In this document: positions 1 to 12,700 of the stretch, one piece after another
How the letters are laid out: every line of letters begins with the position of its first letter
Position numbering within the stretch: position 1 is the first letter of the stretch
Notes under the pieces: generated by a model
What the model saw: only the letters and a program-made list of their open reading frames with translations
What the model was told of the DNA's origin: nothing
Database searches by the model: none
Position numbers and translations under genes: made by a program
Assembly: GCF_000003815.2 (NCBI RefSeq)
Contig: NC_049992.1
Span: forward strand, 18,385,745-18,449,744
Source of the DNA: Branchiostoma floridae
Lineage: Eukaryota > Chordata > Leptocardii > Amphioxiformes > Branchiostomatidae
Reading direction: 5' to 3'
Length of the DNA stretch: 64,000 nucleotides

Positions 1-1313
1 GAGGTAGCGAAACAGGGTTGTAGACAGACGTCGACAGAGATGTAGTGAGACAGGCTTGGAGAAAGAGAGGTAGACAGACATAGAGGAAGTAAGACATGGT
101 TGCAGACAGACGTCGTAGACAGGGAGGTAGACAGACAGGCTTACTGACAGATAGAGATAGAGATATAGAATGACAAAGAGGAAGCAAGACAGGGTTGCAG
201 ACAGACAGACAGGCAGACAGACAGGCTTGCAGACAAAGAGGTAAACAGACCAAGAGTTAGTCAGACAGAGTTGCAGACAGACAGAGAGGCAGACAGACCG
301 GCTTGCTGACAGAGAGGTAGGCAGACAAAGAGGTAGCCAGACAGGGTTGCAGACAGACAGACAGGCAGACAGACAGGTAGACAAAGAGGTAGACAGACAA
401 AGAGGCAGACAGACAGGCTTGCAGACAGACAGACAGGCAGACAGACAGGCTTGCAGACAAAGAGGTAGATGGACAAAGAGGAAGCCAGACAGGGCTGCAG
501 ACAGACAGAGAGGCAGACAGACAGGCTTACAGAGAGGTTGGCAGACAAAGAGGTAGCGAGACTAGGGTTGTAGACGGATAGAGATGTAGAGAGACTGGGG
601 CTTGCAGACAGAGAGGTAGACAGACATAGAAGAAGTCAGACAGGGTAACAGACAGACGTCGTTGACAGGGAGGTTAGACAGACAGGCTTACTGACAGATA
701 ATGATGTAGAAAGACAAAGAGGAAGCCAGACAGGGTTGCAGACAGACAGACAGACAGGCAGGCAGACAGGCTTGCAGACAAGGAGTTAAACAGACAAAGA
801 GATAGTTAGACAGGGTTGCAGACAGACAGAGAGGCAGACAGACAGGTTTGCAGAGATAGAGGTAGGCGGACAAAGAGGAAGCCAGACAGGGCTGCAGACA
901 GACAGAGAGGCAGACAGACAGGCTTACAGACAGGCTTGCAGACAGAGAGGTAAACAGACAAAGAGCTAGCCAGACAGGGTTGCAGACAGACAGGCAGACA
1001 GACAGGTGGACAAAGAGGTAGACAGACAAAGAGGAAGTCAGACAGGGCTGCAAACAGACAGAGAGGTAGACAGACAGGCTTGCAGACAGAGAGGTAGGCA
1101 GACAACGAGGTAGCGAGACAGGGTTGTAGACAGATAGAGATGTAGAGAGACAGGCTTGGAGACTGAGAGGTAGACAGACACAGAGGAAGTCAGACAGGGT
1201 TACAGACAGATATCGTAGACAGGGAGGTAGACAGAAAGGCTTACTGACAGATAGAGATGTAGAAAGATAAAGGGGAAGCCAGACAGGGTTGAGACAGACA
1301 GGCAGACAGACAG

Positions 1314-1413
1314 NNNNNNNNNNNNNNNNNNNNNNNNNNNNNNNNNNNNNNNNNNNNNNNNNNNNNNNNNNNNNNNNNNNNNNNNNNNNNNNNNNNNNNN
1401 NNNNNNNNNNNNN
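1314..1413. other. Assembly gap (100 N)
   Basis: A run of exactly 100 N inside the minisatellite, the usual placeholder for a gap of unknown size. Confidence 0.99.
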
Positions 1414-2111
1414 AGGGTTCAGACAGACAGACAGACAGGCAGACAGACAGGTAGACAAAAGAGGTAGACAGACAAAAGAGGCAGACAGACAGGCTTGCAG
1501 ACAGACGGACAGACAGGCAGACAGACAGGCTTGCAGACAAAGAGGTAAACAGACAAAGAGGTAGTCAGACAGGGTTGCAGACAGACAGACAGGCAGACAG
1601 ACAGGCTTGCAGACATAGAGATAGATGGACAAAGAGGAAGCCAGACAGGGCTGCAGACAGACAGAGAGGCAGACAGACAGGCTTACAGAGAGGTTGGCAG
1701 ACAAAGAGGTAGCGAGACTAGGGTTGTAGACGGATAGAGATGTAGAGAGACTGGGGCTTGCAGACAGAGAGGTAGACAGACATAGAAGAAGTCAGACAGG
1801 GTAACAGACAGACGTCGTTGACAGGGAGGTAGACAGACAGGCTTACTGACAAATAAAGATGTAGAAAGACAAAGAGATAGTTAGACAGGGTTGCAGACAG
1901 ACAGAGAGGCAGCCGGACAGGCTTGCAGACAGAGAGGTAGACAGACAAGGAGTAAGCCAGACAGTGTTGCAGGCAGACAGAGAGGCAGACAGACAGGTTT
2001 GCTGACAGAGAGGTAAACAAACATAGAGGCTTCTCAGGGTTGCAGGCAGACGTCGTAGATAGAGAGGTAGACAGACAGGCTTACTGACAGGTAGAGATGT
2101 AGAAAGACAAA

Positions 2112-2972
2112 NNNNNNNNNNNNNNNNNNNNNNNNNNNNNNNNNNNNNNNNNNNNNNNNNNNNNNNNNNNNNNNNNNNNNNNNNNNNNNNNNNNNNNNNN
2201 NNNNNNNNNNNNNNNNNNNNNNNNNNNNNNNNNNNNNNNNNNNNNNNNNNNNNNNNNNNNNNNNNNNNNNNNNNNNNNNNNNNNNNNNNNNNNNNNNNNN
2301 NNNNNNNNNNNNNNNNNNNNNNNNNNNNNNNNNNNNNNNNNNNNNNNNNNNNNNNNNNNNNNNNNNNNNNNNNNNNNNNNNNNNNNNNNNNNNNNNNNNN
2401 NNNNNNNNNNNNNNNNNNNNNNNNNNNNNNNNNNNNNNNNNNNNNNNNNNNNNNNNNNNNNNNNNNNNNNNNNNNNNNNNNNNNNNNNNNNNNNNNNNNN
2501 NNNNNNNNNNNNNNNNNNNNNNNNNNNNNNNNNNNNNNNNNNNNNNNNNNNNNNNNNNNNNNNNNNNNNNNNNNNNNNNNNNNNNNNNNNNNNNNNNNNN
2601 NNNNNNNNNNNNNNNNNNNNNNNNNNNNNNNNNNNNNNNNNNNNNNNNNNNNNNNNNNNNNNNNNNNNNNNNNNNNNNNNNNNNNNNNNNNNNNNNNNNN
2701 NNNNNNNNNNNNNNNNNNNNNNNNNNNNNNNNNNNNNNNNNNNNNNNNNNNNNNNNNNNNNNNNNNNNNNNNNNNNNNNNNNNNNNNNNNNNNNNNNNNN
2801 NNNNNNNNNNNNNNNNNNNNNNNNNNNNNNNNNNNNNNNNNNNNNNNNNNNNNNNNNNNNNNNNNNNNNNNNNNNNNNNNNNNNNNNNNNNNNNNNNNNN
2901 NNNNNNNNNNNNNNNNNNNNNNNNNNNNNNNNNNNNNNNNNNNNNNNNNNNNNNNNNNNNNNNNNNNNNNNN
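2112..2972. other. Assembly gap (861 N)
   Basis: A run of N inside the minisatellite; repeat sequence of the same type continues on both sides. Confidence 0.99.
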
Positions 2973-5327
2973 AGACAAAGAATTTAACAGACAGGTAGTC
3001 ATACAGGGTTGCAAACAGACAGAGCGGCAGACAGACAGGCTTGCAGACAGAGAGGTAGACAGACAAAGTGTAAGCCAAACAGTGTTGCAGGCAGACAGAG
3101 AGGCAGACAGACAGGCTTGCTGACAGAGAGGTAGACGGACAAAGAGGTTGCCAGACAGGGTTAAAGACAGACAGACAGGCAGACAGACAGGTAGACAACG
3201 AGGGAGACAGACAAAGAGTTAGTCAGACATGGTTGCAAACAGACAGAGAGGTAGACAGACAGGCTTACAGACAGGCTTGCAGACAGAGAGGTAAACAGAC
3301 AAAGTGCTAGCCAGACAGGGTTGCAGACAGACAGACAGACAGGCAGGCAGACAGGCTGGCATATAAAGATGTAGAAAGACAAAGAGATAGTTAGACAGGC
3401 CGGCAGACAGACAGAGAGGCAGCCGGACAGGCTTGCAGACAGAGAGGTAGACAGACAAGGAGTAAGCCAGACAGTGTTGCAGGCAGACAGAGAGGCAGAC
3501 ACTACAGGTTTGCCATGACAGAGAGGTAAACAAACATAGAGGCTTCTCAGGGTTGCAGACAGACGTCGTAGATAGAGAGGTAGACAGACAGGCTTACTGA
3601 CAGGTAGAGATGTAGAAAGACAAAGAGGAAGCCAGACAGGGTTGCAGACAGATAGACAGGCAGACAGACTGGCTTGCAGACAAAGAGGTAGAAAGACAAA
3701 GAGAAAGCCAGACTGGGTTGCAAACGGACGGATCGAGAGGTAGACAGACAGGCTTGCAGACAGAGAGGTAGACAGACACAAGGGAAGTTAGACAGGCTTG
3801 TAGACAGACAGAGATGTAGACAGACAGGCTTACTGACAGCTAGAGATGTAGAAAGACAAAGAGGAAGCCAGGCAGGGTTACAGACACAGAGATAGGCAGA
3901 CGGACAGGCTTGCAGACATAGAGGTAGACGGACAAAGAGGAAGGCAGACAGGGTTGCAGACAGACAGAGAGGCAGACGGACAGGCTTGCAGACATAGAGG
4001 TAGACGGACAAAGAGGAAGGCAGACAGGGCTGCAAACGGACAGAGTTGCAGACAGACAGGCTTGCAGACAGAGAGGTAGACAGACAAAGAGGAAGCCAGA
4101 CAAAGATACAAACAGAGGGGCTTTCAGTCAGATAGAGAGGTAGAAAAACAAAGAGGAAGACAAATAGTGTTGCAGACAGACAAAAAGGAAGCCAGACAGG
4201 GTTGCAGACAGAGAGGCAGACATACAGGCTTGCTGACAGATAGGTAGACAGACAAAGAGGAAGCCGGACAGGGTTGCAAACGGACAGAGAGGTAGACAGA
4301 CAGGCTTGTAGACAGAGAGGTAGACTGAGACAAAGGCGAAGTTAGACAGGGTTGCAGACAGGCAGACAGGCAGACAAACAGGCTTGCAGACAGAGAGGTA
4401 GATAGACAAAGAGGAAGCCGGACAGGGTTGCAGACAGACGTCGTAGAAAGAGAGGTAGACGGACAGGCTTAAAGACAGATAGAGGGGTTGACAGACAATG
4501 GGGAAGTTAGACAGGGTTGCAGACAGACGGAGAGGCAGACAGACAGGCTTGCAGACATAGAGGTAGACGGACAAAGAGGAAGCCAGACAGGGCTGCAGAC
4601 AGACGGAGAGGTAGACAAACAAAGGGGAAGTTAGACAGTCTTGTAGACAGACAGAGATGTAGACAGACAGGCTTACTGACAGATAGAGATGTAGAAAGAC
4701 AAAGAGGAAGCCAGACAGGGTTGCAGACAGGGAGACAGGCAGACAGACAGGCTTGCAGACATAGAGGTAGACGGACAAAGAGGAAGCCAGACAGGGCTTT
4801 AATCGGACAGAGAGGTAGACAGACAGGCATGCAGACAGAGATGTAGACAGACAAAGAGAAAGCCAAACAAAGATACAAACAGAGAGGCTTTTAGTCAGAT
4901 AGAGAGGTAGAAAGACAAAGATGATGACAGACAGTGTTGCAAACAGACAAAAAGGAAGCCAGACAGGCTTGCTGACAGAGAGATAGACAAAGAGGAAGCC
5001 AGACAGAGAGGCAGACAGGCTTGCTGACAGAGAGGTAGACAGACAGAGGAAGCTTCTCAGGGTTGCAGACAGACCTTATATATCTCATGTGTTTTTATAG
5101 ATATTATGCAAATTACATACACATTAACATGATTTATGCATGGTGGTGTTTATCATTGATTTTTTTAACACATGTAGCCAAGTAAAATATCGGGTTCGCT
5201 TAAAAGGCTGGGCTGTCCACCAGGCCAGGCTACCTGGCCTGTCTACCTGGCCTGGCTATCACGTCAGGCTACTCAGATCCCCCCATTCATACCCCCATCA
5301 TGTGGCACTCAGCCAAAATAGCTGATT

Positions 5328-5447
5328 NNNNNNNNNNNNNNNNNNNNNNNNNNNNNNNNNNNNNNNNNNNNNNNNNNNNNNNNNNNNNNNNNNNNNNNNN
5401 NNNNNNNNNNNNNNNNNNNNNNNNNNNNNNNNNNNNNNNNNNNNNNN
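5328..5447. other. Assembly gap (120 N)
   Basis: A run of N between two inverted copies of a short repeat (about 5289-5327 and 6113-6146). Confidence 0.99.
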
Positions 5448-5893
5448 ACTGTGTTCAGTAAATGCTTTATGGTGTTAGACCGTAGAAAACAGAGGTCCTG
5501 GGTTCAAATCCTTTGACATGTGACAAAATCAGTTAACAGTACTTTCCCCACTCCAACGTGTACAAAAGGGTAGGAGAGATTATTGTCAGTGGAAGGAGCA
5601 GAATTGGGCTCTGTCCTGGACACAAAAATTGTACAGTGGATTATCCAAACAATCCACAGCCTCAAAAATGCTATGTGACTACTAAGATTGTATATGTCAA
5701 CATGGCATACTAGCATAGAGAACAAGGAGGTACATGTAATTATACAGTACCCCCCTTGGTCAATACAAGTTTAGCTTTACAGTGAGCAAGTCAGATTTAT
5801 GCTCTCCCTTCTTGTTGCACAAGCTGAGATAGTTTCTGTTCTAGAAGATAGATATTCAATAAAGAAACAAATTTCTGTTGCTGGCAAGCCCAT

Positions 5894-5897
<4 letters not shown>

Positions 5898-5944
<47 letters not shown>
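5898..5944. repeat. (CA)n microsatellite
   Basis: About 23 uninterrupted CA dinucleotides. The His/Thr and Cys/Val open frames across it are artefacts. Confidence 0.97.
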
Positions 5945-5945
<1 letters not shown>

Positions 5946-6425
5946 TTACACACCAACAAACATACACAAACACAGTGCTGGTACTTGTGTTCCTGACATG
6001 CTGCAAGCAAGGCCTCCCAGACACATTCCCAAAGGGCCCAGCCAGTGGTGGACAGGGCAACCTTGGGTCACTGGCCCTAGCAGGGTTGGAGATCAGCAAT
6101 TACTATGCCTGTCAATCAGCTATTTTGGCTGAGTGCCATATGATGGTTTAGTATATTTATACAATCTTTAACGGCGCGGCATGCTAACACGATTGGTAAA
6201 GCTGAGGTGATATCAGATCAAATTTTCTTCAAGTTGGTCTTTCCAAGGAAAGCTTTCTTCAAGTTTTTACGCAGTCTTGAAAGATCTTGGATCATCTTGA
6301 TGAAGGCGTTGAAACAGAATGTGTTATCTGAACAAATTTGATGATTGTGATTTTGCAAAATTGGGCATAAATGCCAACGAAATAAGACAGCTCCTTTATA
6401 ATAGCTGACATCTTGACAGCAGGCA

Positions 6426-6593
6426 ATGTCTCAAGTTTGTCTTATTTTGGTCACGGTCGCGCCCTGGCTGACCCCGAGTGACCTTTGCTTTTCACACGCG
6501 GTGCAGTCTGGGAAAGTAAGCAATCAAAATGGCCGACGTCGGAAGAAAATCTCAGCTCTCAACCCAAACTTTGTGTTTTTTCTAAGCAATAAG
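6426..6593 (+). other. Possible 5' non-coding exon of the VEPH1 gene
   Basis: A locally CpG-richer patch contains an ATG in good context (caaaATGGcc) near 6530. It opens an 18-codon frame that closes before a strong donor, AAG|GTACGT, at 6593/6594. The next convincing acceptor downstream on this strand lies before the VEPH1 start exon at about 9777 or 9793. This would fit an untranslated first exon with a short upstream ORF and a 3.2-kb first intron. The link rests only on position and splice-site quality; the left edge is a guess. Confidence 0.3.
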
Positions 6594-7282
6594 GTACGTT
6601 TTGACATCTCTGACAGCTTTTTATGTGAAAAGAGATAGTATCTGAGAAACACGAATGCAGTTTTGGCTACCTGTAGCTTCGACGGCGTAGAAAATCGATT
6701 TAAACTCATTGGGCGTAGTTCACTTCACAACTTGTCGGTTCAAGTTGCACCTTCGCAGTAGTTTGCGACTTTGCGTAGGTGGAGTGAAATATCTTTCGTC
6801 TGCCTTAAAACTTTAGGTGATTGAACTTATTCCCTTGCATACTTGCTGTTTTTGCTTCTACAATAATGTAGCATGTACGACTGTTAATGTTGTTATTATG
6901 TGGGGTTATATGATAACATTTTATAACTGATTTATACTCATTTTCATGTATTTGTCAACGATGTGTTGTGTTTACACATGTGCCAATGGTATGTCTTATT
7001 AGTGACTGGTCTGAAATAGTTGGGGTGAATACTTGCCATGTTACTGTGGATTTCTTCACGTTGTCTTCTTGTGTAGTTTTTCATTGTATCCACAAGCAAC
7101 TGGTGGCATCTTTATTATGGCATAATTTGTTGTTGTTGTTGTTGTTGTCCTCGTTTAATGTCTATTATTTCGCTAGTGGTGGCCTCTTGGTGCTGAGTAA
7201 CACATGGTTCGTTTTTGAGTCAAAAGTCTCTCTTGGTATTTAACTCTTGGTTCTTTGTGCTTGAGAGTTGCTGGAGGAGTTT

Positions 7283-7495
7283 CTAGGAGAGTACGTCGAA
7301 ACGGTGTGTACTCTCAATGTACTGGGAGAAGGCCATGTACATCTGTTTGTTGATTCCTTCTGAAAGGTCTTCTCTCATTCCAGCCAGCGTGGTGATGTCT
7401 GTGTCTCTGCTGTCCTCTGCTGTGTTGTATGTCTCATATATATTCTCCACTTCTAGCAGCATGTGTTGTCTCTCCTTTTCATAGCGAGGGCAGTG
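7283..7495 (-). pseudogene. LINE reverse-transcriptase C-terminal fragment
   Basis: The minus strand encodes FLYHCPRYEKERQ and about 60 further residues ending in THRF. This is the His/Cys tail that follows the reverse transcriptase of many non-LTR retrotransposons (family knowledge). Only the last 70 or so codons remain, with nothing recognisable upstream, so this is a dead 5'-truncated copy. Confidence 0.5.
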
Positions 7496-7650
7496 GTACA
7501 GGAATGGCTGACCCTTGGCTGGAGGTCCTGGGTTTGAATCCCCTGACACACTCCGTTGGCATTGTGACCTTGGGAAAGTCTGTTAAAACATCTTACAACA
7601 TGAGTTGGTTTATTGGGTATTCAACACAAGCAAACAAACAAACAAAGCAA
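7496..7650 (+). mobile_element. Possible SINE fragment with B-box-like word and CAAA tail
   Basis: The words ggtcctgggtttgaatccc (a pol III B-box look-alike) and ccttgggaaagtctgtt are followed about 80 bases later by a short (CAAA)n run near 7628-7645. A very similar word occurs at about 5493-5511. Both look like remains of tRNA-derived SINE heads. No full A/B-box pair is visible, so the call is tentative. Confidence 0.35.
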
Positions 7651-7853
7651 TTTACAAACTAAAATGTAGTTATGAATTCTTTCTAAAACCACAAACTGAT
7701 CAGATGCATTACTTGATTTAGAAGAAGACATATCAATATAGATTTTAGATTTGAACATTGCAGGTATATGACTGCAATTGTTGTTTATTCATAGTCTGAA
7801 CATAGCACATCTAGTTGCATGTGCTGTTTAAACTACTAAAGCTTTATAGTGAG

Positions 7854-8288
7854 TAGGGCTGGGTATCGGTACAGCGTACCGGTACAAAACCGGTTTTTCT
7901 TATTGGACCGGTCCAGAAAAACCGGACCTGAAAAAATTGGGTGGACAGGATTTTGGACCGATTGGAAAATGAACAGATTATTTTATCAGGCATTCACACG
8001 TTTTGGCGCTTGCAGGCGGAAGAAAATAACGAGTGAAGTAGAGTAGAGTTTATGGTAATTTCTACCAAGTTTTACAGCCAATCGTACAGGTGCAGTTAGC
8101 GCTGTAGGATTTTAAAACGCCAGTGTAAGTCTAATACTCCACCAAACAGATTTCTTTGTAGTGAAATGGACCATTGATTGGTATGAGTCATACTGAATCA
8201 GGTCCAGGTTCAGGTCCGGACCTGGACCTGATCCTTTGGACCTGAACCGGACCTGGACCTGAATTTTCTGTACCGGTACACACCCCTA
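7854..8288 (+). mobile_element. hAT-type MITE with 8-bp target duplication
   Basis: Terminal inverted repeats begin TAGGGCTGGGTATCGGTAC on the left and read GTACCGGTACACACCCCTA on the right. The direct repeat ATAGTGAG flanks the 435-base element exactly (7846-7853 and 8289-8296). An 8-bp duplication and a TAGGG-type end are hallmarks of the hAT superfamily. No transposase is present. Related copies or fragments occur at about 10643-11044, 36369-36700 and 55874-55979. Confidence 0.8.
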
Positions 8289-8755
8289 ATAGTGAGGATG
8301 CATTTGGTGCTTGTCATGAATCTTTGTTCCATCAATGTGACAGGACAGACAATAATCTACTGTTGACGAGGTTCCAGACAGGAAGTATGCTATGACAGTA
8401 GGAAGAAGCAGCAAAATCAAGTGTTTCATGTAGTCTCTACCAGACTTCAACTACACTGGCTATTATACTAGGGAGAATGATTTGCCAGTGGAGTTTTGCT
8501 ACCAGACGAGTTGGTTGGCCGCACAGCCAGAAGGGAAACATGAACCCATGTGCGAATTGACTCCACTGACCAATTTTCCGATTTTTTTTGCCGAAATCTA
8601 TGATCCCGTACTCCCAAAGGAAGGCCTGGTGGAGGCTATGTTTCATGTATGTTTATCAACTTCCTTCACCTTAAGATCAATGAAAGAAAGGGTTATCAGT
8701 TGTCTTGCTGACATCTATAAGGAATCTTCTGTGAGGAAGGCAACCTTATCAGCGG

Positions 8756-9108
8756 CTGGGCTCGAAATTCATTTTTAGGATTAGGTGCACTGGTGCACCC
8801 AGCTCAAAAAATTGGGTGCACCAAAAATTTTTTGGGTGCACCACTTAAATTTAAGTAGAATGTCAGAAAAACCTAATAACAAAACTTAGTTACAAGCTTT
8901 CAAATTCTTAAGCAACCACCATGACAGACATTTTTATCATCTTTCCAACTTTTAGATGTCAAGAATATGATTTATACTAGTATACTTGATATGTTTACAT
9001 ACATAAACCTAATAAAATATTTGGGTGCACCCCATTGAAAAAAATTGGGTGCACAGTTCCAATTTTGGGTGCACCTGGGTGCACATGCACCCAGTATTTC
9101 GAGCCCTG
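8756..9108. mobile_element. MITE with CGAAAT-type inverted ends and GGTGCAC repeats
   Basis: The ends are ctgggctcgaaat on the left and its near reverse complement atttcgagccctg on the right, flanked by a shared agcgg (8751-8755, 9109-9113). Inside, the hexamer word ggtgcac recurs many times near both ends as subterminal repeats, with an AT-rich core and no reading frame. It resembles a hAT-like non-autonomous element, but only five flanking bases match, so the superfamily is uncertain. Confidence 0.6.
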
Positions 9109-9318
9109 AGCGGTAAAGGATTGTCTCTTGTGCTTGTGGTCAAGTCACCCATGCCACTTTTTTCTAGAAAGGGGTACATGATGACCGTACCAATCTTTGA
9201 TTAATAGGACATTGCGTCATCATCTACTTTTCGCTGTACTTAAACTTGGTATATGTATGTTAGATCAAGAAGATGAGATTCTATCTGAGTTGAGTTGTGC
9301 ATAACATCTGTCATTTTA

Positions 9319-9473
9319 CGTTGATGAAGGTTAGACATCTGGCACTGGAGGTAATAAGATATGCCAAAAATAGCAATTACTCAACTTGAACATTTCCAAA
9401 ATCATATCCAGTTGCTTGAGTAGTTGCTATTTGGCTTATCATATTACCTGGATGTTTAACATTTCATCAACGT
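9319..9473. mobile_element. Hairpin-forming inverted repeat, MITE-like
   Basis: The arms starting acgttgatgaaggttagaca and ending tgtttaacatttcatcaacg pair over roughly 60 bases each with a short AT-rich loop. The same words (gaaggttagacatctg, ttgctatttgg) recur in a second palindrome at about 63487-63729, so this is a family rather than a chance hairpin. No coding capacity. Confidence 0.6.
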
Positions 9474-9794
9474 ATCTTCAATCAATACGGTAAGTTTTGC
9501 ATGAAGTCAGTCAGGGACAAGGCTCTAGCCAGCGTCCGTTTTTGCTATTGTTATGATTGTTGACAATGTGTGTCGGTGCCCTTTCGCATACGATAATCTC
9601 ATTAAAAACCCGTTTTTCAAGGTCTCAGTTCAGTCTCTCTAACTCCTGGAATAGTGTTTTCGCGACAATGGGAATTGGCTGACGGAAAAAAATTTCGAGC
9701 TGGCTAGAGCCCTGCACCAACGTGAGAATACAGGCTGAAACAGCATGAAGATTTACCCATTTTTTTCTCTTTCCCAGACCAGACCAGGTGCAGA

Positions 9795-12700
9795 ATGCAT
9801 GAACTGTTTGCACAGGTTCTGTCCAAGCGGGACCTGTCCAGGGCGGGGGATCTCTTCTCCATAGAGGACAGTGCTATTGTCAACGATCTGTCAGAGGTGG
9901 GACATTCACATGTCTTCTTTAAAGGGGCATTCCACTCCAGAAGGAAGTCTTGTTTTCCAATAGATAAAGTGTCAATGAATACATAATCAGCCGAATTTTG
10001 TGGAATTCACCTTGGGATGAATTGCGCGATGTGTGTTTTGTAAAACAATTTGACACTTACAAAACCCATGCAGACCCTTCCCATGCATTCCCTATATGCA
10101 TAGACACTTTGTTTATCGTGCATATTTTTGGAATAAATGAGGGTCGCTAAGCATACCGAGAAGGCAAATTGCTCATAAGATAGCAAAGAATACAAGAACA
10201 AGACGAGATTTCTTAGCGAACCTGAAATTAGTTTTGTAACCGTACGTAAAGGTTTTGCATTGTATTCAGCCATAGGATAAATTCAATTAGAGGGTACTTG
10301 GGGAGTTTAGTAGAAGACTGAATGCCTTTGAGGCACGTGTAGCAACTGGGTACTTGATCGTATAATGTGAAGTAGTATGAATTTATTACTTCCTAAAATT
10401 AATATCTATCGGGAAATAACACTCCCATGTGGAGTGGAATGCCCCTTTAATATATGTATCTGTGTGGCTGGTTTAGCCATAGATCGGCATATCACATCAG
10501 CTTTGCAGGCATGCGGAGAGGCTGCAGCTGGTTAATATGTTATACTGAACTATCATACCAAAACACCTTAAAATGTCCGAGTTGTTTAATCGCAGTAATG
10601 GTACCCAAAAATGATTTAATCATCACATTCATCACATATGCATGGGGTAAAACCGTTTTTTTTCTAGTTGGGTAGGTCCGAAAAAAATGGACCTGAAAAA
10701 GTGGGCCGGATTTTGGACCAATTAGATCACCAGATTATATAAACAGGGGCTTACATGTTTTGGCGCTCACTGGTTCAAGAAATAACAAGAGCTAAGCAGA
10801 GTTGTATTTTGTAGTCATTTCTACCAAGTTTCTACAGTCAAAGTTAACATTGTTTACATGAATATAGGATCCGGATTTTGAAATGCCAGTAGAAGTCGGA
10901 ACTACTCCATCAAACAGATTCCTTTGTAGAGAAATGGACCATTGTTTTGAGTACGCCTATTTACAAGTTTTTATACGGGCAATGTGGTCCTCTGGATCTC
11001 AACCGTACCTGGAAGTGAACTTTCTGTACCGATACCCAGCCCTAATTATCACACATATGCTTTGCCATATCTTGTAACAAAAGCCTGATCTCCTAAGTCT
11101 CTGTTTCACATCCATGCAGGTCCTGAAAAGAATACAGGAGATCTCCTCTCGCCCTGACTACCTGACCAATGACAACGACCAATCAGTGGTGGAGATCTGC
11201 ATCACCAGGGTTACCACTGCCATCAGGTGACCAGCAGCCAATCATCTTCTAGATTTCATTAACTATGTGTGAATGTAGTTTTTACACACCCTACAGATGG
11301 AAGTGGTGGTTTAGATTATGTGAACAAATGTAAAACATTTGGGATGTAATTCTTTATTTATGATGATTTGCCTTAGCTAAATATTCAACTATTACATAGT
11401 GATACTGTTATAGGGACTTGAATAGACTAAAACATAGATATGAGGAAACATCTATTTTGTATCCTTATGATTTTAAGCTGTTGTTGTCCTCTTAGGTGTC
11501 ATTCATGTATTAGTCCAACTGTGCACTATAAAAAACTGGAGTACAGGGCCAAAAAGAATACAACTGTTTATGGCAGTGGGAAATTCCCTTTTAGCCTTTT
11601 AAGGAATTCAATTTTTTTTATAAAGTACAGTTTTGAATGAAATACACCGTTTAACAAATTTATTGACGATAACACATTTTCTGTTGTTGTTTACCAGAGA
11701 AACCTCCACCATCGAGCGTCATGGCCCTGCGCTGGTGTCCCTGTGGGAATCGTGCCTTAAGCATAACCTCAAGCCTCTGTCTCGAGACGAGGACCCGCCT
11801 CATGCCAAGATTGCCTCAGACATCATGAGCTGTATCTTCCAGGTACATGTATGGAACAAGTGCTTTTGAAAAAAGCTTTGCCTTGGTGTGTGCAGTACAG
11901 TATATCACTCATTGATTGCTATGTGCAAAGTGTTTTTTCCAGCTACCAATAATCACCAACTGATAGGTAACATATAGTAGGCGGTTGAGATGGTTTTATT
12001 TGGTTGTAAAGTGCATCAACTTCAAACACTACTGTATCAAGGTTGGTAATGAGTGCAAGAGCACAGTGGATGGTGGCAGTGGTTAGACTTGAATTGAACT
12101 GAGTGCTAATGCATAGTTTGCATGGGTCTGCACAGTGGCAGGGATTGGTAATGAGTTCAAGAGCACAGTGCACAGTGTCATTGATTAGGTTTAAGTTTTG
12201 TTGTCTTCTTGACGGAAAAAATAGAGACATTTTGTAGAAAGTAAAAACAATTACGATTACATTTTCGGAAATAAAGAACACACTTTTTAAAATTTGTCAA
12301 AATCCAATGAGTGCTGTAAGTTGTTTCCAAATTTGGGGTGTGTAATTCATTTGAGGTTAATATTGCAGGTTTATAGTTTATCACTCTAGCAATGATATTA
12401 CTGTTTCACCCGTTGGTGGTTCTTGTAAAGATTCAGGCAGAGACTGTATGTACTACTAGACAATCTATTCAGTAAAATGTTAGTAGGATACAGTGCTGCA
12501 CATGTGCTCAGTCCGGGGTCGCTTAGGAAAGAGATCGAATTTCCTTCAAGGCTTGGTATCTGAGCACATCCTGCTTAATATGCATATGTTGGGCTAGTCT
12601 AAGTTCACAGAGATTGTAGGGGTGTTAACGGCTATCTTACTTCTTGTAACAATTTCTCCATCAATTGCTGTAATTGTTTTATTCCAGAATTACTCCAAAC

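Larger units (their letters stand above)
1..5074. repeat. GACA-rich minisatellite/satellite array
   Basis: Almost the whole stretch is built from short words such as cagacagacagg, cttgcagacagagaggtag and gaagccagacagggttg. The basic word is GACA/CAGA, and variants form a looser higher-order unit of roughly 60 to 120 bases. Long open frames on both strands (Leu/Ser/Cys/Val-rich on minus, Asp/Arg/Gln-rich on plus) are artefacts of the repeat, which lacks stops in some frames. The array is interrupted by two assembly gaps, so its true length is unknown. It ends sharply near 5074, where ordinary AT-rich sequence begins. I see no gene in it. Confidence 0.95.
5289..6146. mobile_element. Inverted-repeat-bounded segment, possible MITE, containing a gap
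   Basis: The sequence before the gap (about 5297-5327, containing gtggcactcagccaaaatag) recurs as its reverse complement at about 6114-6143, so an 850-base segment is bounded by inverted repeats of about 30 bases with one or two mismatches. The interior holds the gap, a B-box-like word (gggttcaaatcc near 5500) and a CA microsatellite. No coding capacity is seen. It may be a non-autonomous DNA transposon or two independent insertions in opposite orientation; the gap prevents a decision. Confidence 0.4.

Noticed and set aside
1-5074. CRISPR-like regular repeats
   Set aside because: Units are degenerate, without unique spacers of constant length, and the window is eukaryotic.
257-5088. Many long Leu/Ser/Cys-rich and Asp/Arg/Gln-rich open frames
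   Set aside because: They are translations of the GACA minisatellite and of N runs, present in several frames at once.
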